Source: JAUUZT01 sp964654015
GTDB lineage: Bacteria; Chloroflexota; Dehalococcoidia; GIF9; AB-539-J10
Reading direction: 5' to 3'
NCBI GenBank assembly: GCA_964654015.1
Contig: CAZZHQ010000012.1
Location: 1 to 47,079, forward strand
Length of the DNA stretch: 47,079 bases
Shown: piece by piece, positions 1 to 7,270 of the stretch
Position numbering within the stretch: position 1 is the stretch's first letter
Layout: every line of letters begins with the position of its first letter
Notes under the pieces: generated by a model
Databases searched by the model: none
The model's input: only the letters and a program-made list of their open reading frames with translations
Told to the model about the DNA's origin: nothing
Position numbers and translations under genes: made by a program

Positions 1-77
1 AATATACGCCTACTTCTGGCAGCACTACCAGCTTCACTTGCTTCCAGTACAAATACCAATTGAAGGAGTTACAGCAG

Positions 78-782
78 ATGAGTGATATTACATTGACCGC
101 TATGAATGCCGATTCACAGGAGTTTCAAATCGAGGTTGAGGCTGATGTAGCGGGTATAGTCTCGATTGAAAACATAGCTGAGCAAAGGCTGGTAGACGAC
201 TCTTTGAAGATACTACCTGAGACCAAGTCAATCGTGGTGCTTGCAACGGAGATATTTCCCGAGATCCTGGACCAGACCAGGCCGGAAAGAATTACAGGTC
301 AGGCCTCGATGAATGATTTGTACACTGTTCATCTCGATTATATAAACAGTCGCCTGACCAAGGCAGCTTATGACATAGCCAAGGCCTGCCGCAGCAATGG
401 TATGAAGACATTGCCCTTATCTGCCAGAGGCTGTCCCACTGACGCAAGGTTCATGCAGGCAGTACTTTCCTACAAGCACTCCGCGCAAGCCGCAGGACTG
501 GGATATATCGGGCGGAACAGCCTGCTGCTCACCTATGATTTCGGGCCAAGGGTACGGCTCTCCTGCTGTCTCACCGAGGCAAAGTTCAAACCACTCGAGA
601 AAAAGGCTGTTACCAATATATGCACCGACTGCAATATATGCATAAAGGGCTGCCCCGCTGGTGCTCTGCAGATGCCTGCAAAAGGGGAAGCTTACTCGAT
701 AAATAAATTCGCCTGCGCCTCCTTCCGTTACGCCGCTGGTGGTTGCTCCGAGTGCATGCGACTTTGCCCTGCCTCAAAATAA
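78..782 (+). CDS. QueG-like double [4Fe-4S] cluster protein
   Basis: Iron-sulfur protein of 234 aa related to the C-terminal half of epoxyqueuosine reductase (QueG) and to reductive-dehalogenase-type ferredoxin modules. Two cluster motifs are visible: C182-x2-C185-x2-C188-x3-C192-P, then C213 with a C223-x2-C226-x3-C230-P group at the very C-terminus. The central region (LGYIGRNSLL) matches the segment preceding the clusters in the QueG family. At 234 aa it is shorter than QueG (about 350 aa), so queuosine synthesis is not assured; electron transfer or an uncharacterised reductase role is equally possible. The ATG at 78 is chosen because AAGGAG lies 9 nt upstream; a TTG at 60 in the same frame has no such site. 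It stands alone. Confidence 0.75.
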   Translation: MSDITLTAMNADSQEFQIEVEADVAGIVSIENIAEQRLVDDSLKILPETKSIVVLATEIFPEILDQTRPERITGQASMNDLYTVHLDYINSRLTKAAYDIAKACRSNGMKTLPLSARGCPTDARFMQAVLSYKHSAQAAGLGYIGRNSLLLTYDFGPRVRLSCCLTEAKFKPLEKKAVTNICTDCNICIKGCPAGALQMPAKGEAYSINKFACASFRYAAGGCSECMRLCPASK

Positions 783-800
783 GTACTGTCCTTTTGCACA

Positions 801-941
801 TTAAAAGGTATTTAATATTGCCTTTATTTTGCGAACCTTTATCTCACTGACTCGCTTCAGTGACTCATCGTTGGTTACGAACGTCTGCGCTCCTTTCAGT
901 ATTGCACTGAAATGAGGACCATAATGGATAGCTGCACTTAT
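801..941 (-). pseudogene. Remnant of a PIN-domain protein (C-terminal part)
   Basis: Reading the minus strand gives a 46-codon open stretch without a start codon. Its residues look like the end of a VapC/PIN nuclease: an AIHYG segment in place of the usual DAIHLA, then TFVTNDESLKRV, which matches the conserved TND..LK motif near the PIN C-terminus. The N-terminal catalytic acidic residues are absent. It lies directly behind, and in the same frame as, the stop codon of the small membrane protein at 942-1133, apparently by chance. No antitoxin is next to it. This is a call by eye from motif resemblance. Confidence 0.4.
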
Positions 942-1133
942 TTACTTGCCAGGTTTTTCAACAGCCGATTGAACTTCCAGTTCCGCTTCTTTTTTACAAG
1001 CACACACTGGAAGTTGTGATTTCGCTACTTGCTCAATAGCCACCGTCCGCTTGCCTCTTCGCCACCATAGCTTTTTCCACTGCGTATACAGGATAAGCCC
1101 AAGTATAATCACGGCGCTTACCGTTTGTATCAT
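942..1133 (-). CDS. Small single-pass membrane protein with CxC tail
   Basis: A 63-aa protein with one N-terminal hydrophobic helix (about residues 4-18), followed by a basic stretch (KKLWWRRGKR) and a polar tail with a CAC motif. The ATG at 1133 overlaps the permease stop codon (ATGA arrangement), and GGGAGG sits 6 nt upstream. An ATG at 1139 lies directly against that site and is less likely. The overlap implies translational coupling to the permease, so it is probably an accessory subunit. The CxC and following lysines could bind metal or form a disulfide. No family is recognised. Confidence 0.55.
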   Translation of the reverse strand: MIQTVSAVIILGLILYTQWKKLWWRRGKRTVAIEQVAKSQLPVCACKKEAELEVQSAVEKPGK

Positions 1134-2053
1134 AACCATCCTCCCAGGCTGACTACATAGGCTGTTCCTATTGATATAACCATAATAGAAGCAATATAGA
1201 GTACCGCAGTACTTTTCCCCATCGACCTGGCAATGACCAGGATTGTAGAAACGTTTGTGGCAGGGCCCAGTATCAGAATAACCAGTCCCGCACCGGGGAG
1301 CATTCCAGTGGCCATCATTGCCGCCACAAAAGGTACGGCGGCGGTGGAGCAAATATACATAGGGGCAGATACCACGGCTACTAATACTAGAGCAAGCAAT
1401 CCACTACCCATATATTCTTCTACGACATTCCCCGGCAGCAAGCTGTAGATTACTGCTGCCAATAATAGCCCGATGAGAATCCAGAGACCAATATCTTCCA
1501 TCATTTCTATAAAACCATAATGAAAGACCGTTCTAAGCTTTTCCCTGAAATGATGAGTTTTATTTGATGCCTCCTCTTCACATCCACAACCACATGCATC
1601 TTCGTTCTTAGTTTCACCTGAATTCAGTGCCACTTCATGCGGTTTGGTTTTCAGAAAAAGAAGAGCCAGCAATCCTGTGCCCGTAGCCACGACGAAGGCA
1701 GTGACAACATACACCATCGTGAATTTCCAGCCGAGCATTGCCAGGGTTAAAACAATCGCCGTAACAGTAGTAGCTGGCGTGGCTATCAAAAATGCCATAG
1801 TAGCGGCCTTTGAGGAACCCTGTTTATATAGCGTCATCGCAGTTGGAAGAACTCCACAAGAGCATAGAGGTAACGGAATGCCCACCAGCGTTGCCGTCAG
1901 AATTGACCTTATGTTTCCCCCACCAATATATCGAAGTATAACTTCTGAAGGAATAAAAACCTTAAGCAGTCCGGCAAAAAGGAAGCCCAGCAAGAGCCAC
2001 GGTGCTGCCTCTCCCAGGAAATGCCAGAAACTTCCTATAATCTCAGATACCAT
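1130..2053 (-). CDS. DUF318/UPF0718 permease (putative metal efflux)
   Basis: Integral membrane protein of 307 aa of the DUF318 permease family, which includes ArsP-like and Cu/Zn (SO_0444-like) efflux proteins. There are two blocks of about four hydrophobic helices, each with a conserved glycine/proline-rich signature. The first block holds C64-x-C66 in a PLCSCGVLP context; the second has the matching APMYICSTAAVP element. Between them is a cytoplasmic loop with C154-x-C156-x-C158 and an HH pair, a likely metal-binding segment. It lies downstream of a MarR regulator on the same strand and is followed by a coupled small membrane protein. The metal or organometal exported cannot be told from sequence. 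Confidence 0.8.
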   Translation of the reverse strand: MVSEIIGSFWHFLGEAAPWLLLGFLFAGLLKVFIPSEVILRYIGGGNIRSILTATLVGIPLPLCSCGVLPTAMTLYKQGSSKAATMAFLIATPATTVTAIVLTLAMLGWKFTMVYVVTAFVVATGTGLLALLFLKTKPHEVALNSGETKNEDACGCGCEEEASNKTHHFREKLRTVFHYGFIEMMEDIGLWILIGLLLAAVIYSLLPGNVVEEYMGSGLLALVLVAVVSAPMYICSTAAVPFVAAMMATGMLPGAGLVILILGPATNVSTILVIARSMGKSTAVLYIASIMVISIGTAYVVSLGGWL

Positions 2054-2187
2054 TTCTAATCCTGCTCATCTGTTAATAATTCCTTTTTTGCTTTCCATAA
2101 ACTTTCTGGCCGTAGTTATATGCCGTAGCGTCATTTTTTTTGCATCACTGTACTGTTTGCTCCCCGTGAATACAAATCGACTTGCTG

Positions 2188-2607
2188 TCAGAACAAATGC
2201 TGATTGAGTTTCTGCAAAATCTTGATAAAAGACAGGTTCTCTTCTTCACTAAGCAGGGGCATCAATTCCTGGGTTAACCTCCGGTGATGCTCATGATGCT
2301 CTTCGAACGCCTTTTCGCCAGGAGGAGTAAGCTCTATAATAAAGGTCCTGCGGTCACCCTTCTGGGTGACGCGCCTGGCATACCCTCCCTTCTCCAGCCT
2401 ATCCACGGTTATCGTAACAGTACCGGTAGTTACCGCCAGTTTTTCTCCCAGTGACTTCATATTCATCCGGCCATAAACACCAAGGACCTCGATAGCATGG
2501 CTTTCTGAAAGCGTGAGGGAACTGGAGCGTATTAATGATGTCTCCCAGGAAGTAAAGCGGTTAAAGAAATCATGTAACTCACCGGTCAATTGTTCTGCTT
2601 CGCCCAT
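2188..2607 (-). CDS. MarR-family transcriptional regulator
   Basis: A 139-aa winged-helix regulator. The recognition-helix region (GRMNMKSLGEKLAVTTGTVTI) and the wing (RLEKGGYARR...DRRTFIIELT) are clear MarR signatures, flanked by dimerisation helices at both ends. The ATG is preceded by AGGAAGG. It is the first gene of a minus-strand unit leading into the DUF318 permease, 134 nt downstream. A strong promoter with a near-palindrome over its -10 box lies just upstream, so it probably represses itself and the permease until a ligand or metal releases it. Confidence 0.88.
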   Translation of the reverse strand: MGEAEQLTGELHDFFNRFTSWETSLIRSSSLTLSESHAIEVLGVYGRMNMKSLGEKLAVTTGTVTITVDRLEKGGYARRVTQKGDRRTFIIELTPPGEKAFEEHHEHHRRLTQELMPLLSEEENLSFIKILQKLNQHLF

Positions 2608-2649
2608 GCTATCACCTTCCTCTATAATTTATTACTACTATCTTCAAAC

Positions 2650-2685
2650 AGTTTGAATATTAAACTATCTTCCAAACCCTGTCAA
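2650..2685 (-). promoter_or_regulatory. Promoter with overlapping operator for the marR-permease unit
   Basis: On the minus strand TTGACA (2685-2680) is separated by 17 nt from TAATAT (2662-2657), about 50 nt before the MarR start. An inverted repeat AGTTT-N7-AAACT (2650-2666) covers the -10 box, the position expected for an autorepressor site. Confidence 0.6.
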
Positions 2686-2852
2686 TCCCTCAATCCTTTA
2701 ATCAGAAAGGTCGGTAATTCTTCGTCACGGATTGCTCGCATGTTAATGCTACTGATATGCTATCCTTCTCATTGATATTAAATTTCCGCCGCTTCCGGGT
2801 GCAAACGCAGGAGCAGGCAGTTAAAACAACAACTAGCAGGAGGGCAACAGAT

Positions 2853-4466
2853 ATGGCAGACGAATTCGACCTGGTAATCAAGGGAGGAAAGGTACTGGAT
2901 GGCACCGGCAGTCCATGGTTCAGCAGGGATGTAGGCATATCCAACGGTAAAATCAAAAGCCTGGGCCGTATACCGGCAGAGGGCAGCAAGGTGATAGACG
3001 CCAAAGGACTGATCGTAGCCCCGGGATTTATCGACCTGCATAACCATGCCGACCACGGTATCCTGGCATTTCCCGACGCCACAAATTACCTGATGCAGGG
3101 GGTAACTACCTCTGTCGCCGGCAACTGTGGACTCTCCATGGCGCCGCTAAACCCCGTCTATCTTGAACTGTTGAAATCATATCTTTCACCCTTCCTGAGA
3201 AGAGGTTTCGACTACGGCTGGGACTGGCAAAGCGCCAACGGCTTTTACCAGAAGGTGGAAGCCAAAGGCACAGCAATGAACATTGCACCACTGGTGGGAC
3301 AGGGCACCATCCGCCTCGCCGTCATGGGCTTCGCCTCCGGTAAACCAACAACTGAAGAGATGCGCCAGATGAAGAAACTGCTCAACCAGGCGCTTGATGA
3401 TGGAGCCTTTGGTATGTCCTCCGGCCTCATCTATCCACCGGGGAGCTATTCTTCCACTGAAGAGCTTATCGAGCTTGCCAGCGTTTTAAGTAACTATGGC
3501 ACCATCTACACCACCCATATGAGAAACGAGGGCGATAAATTAATAGAATCTCTTGATGAAGCTATACGGATAGCCTCGGAAAACAATATCCCACTTGAGA
3601 TTTCTCATCACAAGGTGGCCGGCATGACCAATTTTGGCAAGGTCCATGGGGCACTGAAAATAATGGCGGAGGCAAGGCAAAGAGGAATTGAGGTCAACTG
3701 CGACGTCTACCCTTACATTGCCGGCAGCACTACCATAACCTCAGCGTTACCAAATTGGGTACTCGAAGGAGGCATCTCTCAGATGCTGGAAAGGTTAACC
3801 GACGGAGAGATGCGGAAAGCTATCGAGAGCGAAATCTCCGGAGACCGCATGAGCAATACTAACCGCATCAAGAGCTCCGACTGGAAAGGAATTTTCGTTG
3901 CCGATTGTCCCCAGCACCAGGAATATGAAGGTAAATCGCTGGAGCACATATTCAGGGAAAAGGGTAGTTTCGCCTCGCCATACCAGGCATTCTTCGACTG
4001 GTTGCTGGAAACAGAGGCAAATGCCACCATGGTCCTGTTCAGCATGTGTGAGGAAGATATGAGGACAGTACTGGTAAACCCACTGTCATCGATCATCTCC
4101 GACGGATGGGTTACCTCGCCTGATGCTGGCGGTAAACCGCATCCCAGGGCATATGGCACCTTCCCCCGTGTGCTGGGTAAATATGTCAGGGAAGAGAAAC
4201 TGCTGACGCTGGAGCAGGCGGTAATGAAAATGACCTCGCTACCGGCGGAGAAGATAGGGCTAAAGGACAGGGGCATCATCAGGGAAGGTTTCCAGGCCGA
4301 CCTGACAATCTTTGATGCCGATACAATAATAGACAAAGCCACCTTCGCCGAGCCTCACCAGTACGCCGAGGGCATAAAACACGTCCTGATTAATGGACAG
4401 TTAGTGGTAAATAATGGAAATCTCACGGGAGTCAGACCCGGTAGGATACTAAGGAAAAATACCTGA
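2853..4466 (+). CDS. N-acyl-D-amino-acid deacylase (D-aminoacylase)
   Basis: Amidohydrolase-superfamily enzyme of 537 aa that hydrolyses N-acyl-D-amino acids to a carboxylate and a D-amino acid. Key elements are H63-x-H65 in DLHNHAD, metal-ligand C92 in GNCG, H222 in THMRNEG, H252/H253 in SHHK, and catalytic D417 in SDG. A short C-terminal beta segment ends in the usual ADLTIFD motif. The ATG at 2853 has AGGAGGG 8 nt upstream; the open frame continues upstream but with non-conserved sequence. No signal peptide is seen, so it is probably cytoplasmic. Together with the PLP protein at 8336 it suggests use of D-amino acids, for example from peptidoglycan debris. Confidence 0.88.
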   Translation: MADEFDLVIKGGKVLDGTGSPWFSRDVGISNGKIKSLGRIPAEGSKVIDAKGLIVAPGFIDLHNHADHGILAFPDATNYLMQGVTTSVAGNCGLSMAPLNPVYLELLKSYLSPFLRRGFDYGWDWQSANGFYQKVEAKGTAMNIAPLVGQGTIRLAVMGFASGKPTTEEMRQMKKLLNQALDDGAFGMSSGLIYPPGSYSSTEELIELASVLSNYGTIYTTHMRNEGDKLIESLDEAIRIASENNIPLEISHHKVAGMTNFGKVHGALKIMAEARQRGIEVNCDVYPYIAGSTTITSALPNWVLEGGISQMLERLTDGEMRKAIESEISGDRMSNTNRIKSSDWKGIFVADCPQHQEYEGKSLEHIFREKGSFASPYQAFFDWLLETEANATMVLFSMCEEDMRTVLVNPLSSIISDGWVTSPDAGGKPHPRAYGTFPRVLGKYVREEKLLTLEQAVMKMTSLPAEKIGLKDRGIIREGFQADLTIFDADTIIDKATFAEPHQYAEGIKHVLINGQLVVNNGNLTGVRPGRILRKNT

Positions 4467-4598
4467 TAATTATATTGCTTTATGAAACCTGTCCGTTAAG
4501 GCTCATTTTGTATTGAGGAAGACTTGCGTGCACAGGCACTTATAGGATAGTCCTGAAAACTGCTGTTCGATGATTAGCCAAGCTATCTTTGTTTGTAG

Positions 4599-4955
4599 TC
4601 AACGACTACCCTTGTTAGAAAGCTCATTTACTAATGTTATGATCGCTTTCTTTGTGCTAAGGTTCAGCTTTTTATCAGCTTTTATTACTGGTATTACATC
4701 CATGATAATTCCATCTTTCCCCGTCACAAGGTAGTCGATACTTACCCCTAACTCTTCAGCCATCATGGCAACGAAAGAAAGAGAAGGGACTCTTTTGTCT
4801 TTCTCTATAGCCGAGATGTGCTGGGGCGTCACTCCCAGAGCACGTGCCAGCTCTTCTTGTGTCACATCCAGATTTTTCCTTCTCTCTCTGATTCTATGTC
4901 CTAAGTCCACTAATTTAGCTTTTCTGGTCACGTTAATTCTTGGTTGATTTATCAT
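4599..4955 (-). CDS. XRE-family helix-turn-helix regulator
   Basis: A 118-aa DNA-binding protein. The HTH_3/XRE domain covers about residues 18-75, with the usual pattern in RIRERRKNLDVTQEELA and VTPQHISAIEKDKRVPS. A C-terminal extension of about 40 aa (IMDVIPVIKADKKLN...) is not recognised and may bind a ligand or dimerise. GAGGGG lies 7 nt before the ATG. It is transcribed away from the repeat-bearing intergenic region at 4956-5421, where it could bind. It could be a phage-type or host regulator. Confidence 0.85.
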   Translation of the reverse strand: MINQPRINVTRKAKLVDLGHRIRERRKNLDVTQEELARALGVTPQHISAIEKDKRVPSLSFVAMMAEELGVSIDYLVTGKDGIIMDVIPVIKADKKLNLSTKKAIITLVNELSNKGSR

Positions 4956-5163
4956 AATCGTTCCCCTCTTCTTCTAAATACTCTTATTATTTTGTCAAGT
5001 TTAGCTCCAAGTATTTTAGATTCCTCAATTTAATGTAGACTATAAACATCGACATATAAGTGTCAATCAGCAATTCTGATTCTCTGTCCCAAGTTTATTC
5101 GTTGACCTCACTCATTACTATAGTTAACTTTAAGATACTACCAAACACCATACTACCAATCAC

Positions 5164-5219
5164 TTGATAACGTGAGCAACAAGTCAACTAATTGATTACG
5201 TGAGTTATATATCAACTTA
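5164..5219. repeat. Two tandem imperfect 28-nt repeats (possible operator)
   Basis: Units 5164-5191 and 5192-5219 match at 21 of 28 positions and share TTGAT-ACGTGAG and TCAACT blocks at identical spacing. They lie between the divergent XRE gene and the small Cys-rich gene, and end 3 nt before a putative -35 box. Helical phasing and position suit a regulator binding site. The rest of 4956-5421 is AT-rich and shows no gene. Confidence 0.4.
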
Positions 5220-5222
5220 TGG

Positions 5223-5251
5223 TTGACTTTTAAAATCCCCTATGGTAATCT
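5223..5251 (+). promoter_or_regulatory. Putative sigma70 promoter
   Basis: TTGACT (5223-5228), a 17-nt spacer and TAATCT (5246-5251), directly after the 28-nt repeats and about 170 nt ahead of the gene at 5422. The boxes are near consensus; use is inferred. Confidence 0.4.
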
Positions 5252-5421
5252 GATATCGAGTGGTTATGTAAGCTGGTTAGTCATTAGACAAATGCAATAT
5301 AAAAAAAGATCTGTCTAAACAGGCTTTTTAAATAGCTAATCCGATGACCTTCCAGTTTTTGTTATAAGGCTGTCCTATGAGAAAAACAATGGTACCTGAT
5401 GTTAGTGACCCTGGAGGGAAA

Positions 5422-5682
5422 ATGAGCAAAAGCATGCTTGATAGTTTCCAAACTCCCCAATACCAGCAGATAGATAAGGCTGATATGATGTTTTGTCCAG
5501 TAAGTAAATGCCCTCATTACAACGAAACAACTAAATATCCCAGAAAGTGTTATTACGAACCCCAGTGTTGGAAAGGCTATCTGGATGTTCTACTGATTAC
5601 AACAAAAAGTCTAATTCAGCGGAAAATATTAAACCCCTTCGCTACGTTAATGATGAGGATCAAAAGTAATACTAAAAAATGA
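5422..5682 (+). CDS. Small Cys-rich protein of unknown function
   Basis: An 86-aa protein, not recognised. Four cysteines (CPVSKCPHYN...KCYYEPQC) in the central part suggest a small zinc or Fe-S site or disulfides. The C-terminal third is basic and partly hydrophobic. The ATG at 5422 has GGAGGG just upstream with short spacing; an in-frame ATG at 5377 would give 101 aa but has no clear ribosome site. It precedes the helix-turn-helix remnant and the response regulator on the same strand. Confidence 0.45.
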   Translation: MSKSMLDSFQTPQYQQIDKADMMFCPVSKCPHYNETTKYPRKCYYEPQCWKGYLDVLLITTKSLIQRKILNPFATLMMRIKSNTKK

Positions 5683-5712
5683 AGCCCGCAGATGTCCGGA
5701 TGACGAACTGGA

Positions 5713-5853
5713 GTGGTTAATCCTGATACCGTGCGGCGCTGGAGCAAAAAGAAACAACTAAACTTATACCATATCAGACCAAGAGGTGGCAGAAGATCCT
5801 CTGTGGAGCGTGTTATTAGATTCCCAGAGGAAGGAGGCAGTGGTAATGGCTAA
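5713..5853 (+). pseudogene. Excisionase-type helix-turn-helix protein, N-terminally truncated
   Basis: A 46-codon open frame beginning near GTG 5713. The first residues (VNPDTVRRWSKKKQL) match the recognition helix of MerR/excisionase-type HTH_17 domains, followed by RPRGGRR resembling the wing. The first helix normally found before it is absent; an in-frame TGA lies just upstream. The frame ends with TAA inside the start of the response regulator (AATGGCTAA), so the two were probably translationally coupled. It could be a decayed gene or a short working one. Confidence 0.4.
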
Positions 5854-6268
5854 AGGCAAAACACTGGTGGTGGATGATGAGCAAATTATCCAGTATCTAT
5901 TAAGCCAGTTGTTGACTGGCCAAGGATATGAAGTAGATACGGTGAGCAGTTCTTACGAGGCACTGGACTTGGTCAGAAAGAGGAAATACGACTGCATCCT
6001 CTCGGATATCAAGATGCCAGAGATAAATGGGATGGAGCTATACAAGGAAGTAAGAAGAATCGACAAGGCTTTGTCCAGGCGCATGATATTTATCACTGGT
6101 GCTATCCAGAATGACGATATTCAGGATTTTATCCACATCACTGGAGCTACCTGTATAGGTAAGCCCTTCGATATAGATCACATTATAAAGATTGTGGACA
6201 GTATGCTGGCTGATTGTAACTCAGGTGACCCCTATTTCCAGGTGCAACAGAGGGAGATAGAAGAATAA
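5846..6268 (+). CDS. Single-domain response regulator
   Basis: A 140-aa receiver-domain protein with no output domain. All phosphotransfer residues are present: acidic pair D10-D11, phospho-acceptor D54 in ILSDIKMP, T84 in FITGA and K106 in GKPF. A short tail of about 20 aa follows. The ATG at 5846 has AAGGAGG 8 nt upstream and replaces a longer reading from 5786. It acts in a two-component relay, but no histidine kinase is in the window. The HTH fragment overlapping its start may be the remains of a partner DNA-binding subunit. Confidence 0.88.
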   Translation: MAKGKTLVVDDEQIIQYLLSQLLTGQGYEVDTVSSSYEALDLVRKRKYDCILSDIKMPEINGMELYKEVRRIDKALSRRMIFITGAIQNDDIQDFIHITGATCIGKPFDIDHIIKIVDSMLADCNSGDPYFQVQQREIEE

Positions 6269-6345
6269 CTCTGCTCACTACGAGCCGAGCTAACAGGGAT
6301 TGCTAAGTAGTTCTCCTCCAACGAGAGAACTAGATAAATGGGGTA

Positions 6346-6962
6346 TTGAGTAAAAAGAATGACGAAGTGGCTGGGTATAGTACTGACTGTGTTATTATAA
6401 TGATAGTAACCGCGATAGGAACAGGTTTTAAAAATAACACTCAGGATATTAAGCCCTTAAGAGATAGAGTAAGTAATCTTCAGGTAGCAAACCTAGATTT
6501 ACAAACCAGGAACAATATAACAACTCATACACTGGACGTATATGAGCAAAGATACCATAAGGCACAAGACGAAATACTGAAATTAAGAGATAATACTATT
6601 ATCTAGCATTGCCCCGAGCCATAGGGAGACCGGCTATAATGGTCAATTATGCTAACATCCCTGATGCTACTGTTGAAGAAGTACAAGCCTTCGTTAAAGC
6701 AGATAAAACTAATGAACATTCCTATAACATTAACACTTATGATTGTGTAGATTATGCCGTAGACTTATATAACAACGCAGAGAAGGCAGGATTTATGGTA
6801 GGAATAGTATCGGTTAAGTTTGAGCAGTGATATGGACACGCTATAACAATCTTTGCTACAACAGACGGCTGGCTGTTTGTTGACAAAAAGGATAGATTTT
6901 ATGAGAAGATAGAGAATGATTACCGGGGTAAGCCAATCAAAAGCATGAAGGTGACCTGGTGA
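6346..6962 (+). pseudogene. Broken Cys/His hydrolase-like gene (frameshift and in-frame TGA)
   Basis: Two open pieces look like one former gene. The first (6346-6606, TTG start) has a hydrophobic helix and a coiled-coil stretch. The second frame, joined near 6595-6606, reads LPRAIGRPAIMVNYANIPDA, then YDCVDYA (candidate nucleophile Cys), an in-frame TGA at 6828-6830, and continues YGHAITIF (candidate His) to a TGA at 6960-6962. The residues after the internal TGA stay protein-like, and the stop lies three codons before the His. The arrangement resembles transglutaminase/NlpC-like cysteine hydrolases, but the family is not identified. Decay is the simplest reading; recoding is discussed under findings. 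Confidence 0.5.
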
Positions 6963-7080
6963 TATGCAGAATCGAAGTTCTGGTGGAACTGATTTTCTGC
7001 TCGTAAGTGCCTGTCTACAAGTACAAACCAGGATTTTAAGTAGAAAGAGCTAAAAGGTTAAGTTAACTCGACTCATAGGG

Positions 7081-7173
7081 TTAAGAGACATTTGACCAAA
7101 CAACCATCCTCACTTCTTTATCATTAAGGGTTTTTATCAATTCAGCCGAATCCTTATCAAGAGTTTTTCGCAT
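7081..7173 (-). CDS. Possible 30-aa peptide or gene remnant
   Basis: ATG at 7173 to TAA at 7081 encodes a charged 30-aa peptide containing DKDSAELIKTLNDKEVRMVV, with GGTGAT just upstream of the start. The composition is protein-like but no family is recognised. It could be the end of a lost gene. Nothing else is seen in 6963-7270. Confidence 0.25.
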   Translation of the reverse strand: MRKTLDKDSAELIKTLNDKEVRMVVWSNVS

Positions 7174-7270
7174 ATCACCATAACTGTTTCAGTTGTGGCA
7201 AGCGACACACACAAGATGCTATTATTTAAGTTATCCATTATCAGGTTGAAAGGCAGGTGTACAACAGAGT

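Noticed and set aside
942..1352. 136-aa minus-strand open frame over the permease end
   Set aside because: Only its last 63 codons, after the permease stop, are plausible; the rest is a shadow of the permease gene.
5377..5421. Longer start of the Cys-rich protein at ATG 5377
   Set aside because: No ribosome site precedes it, while GGAGGG lies before ATG 5422; the shorter form is preferred but not certain.
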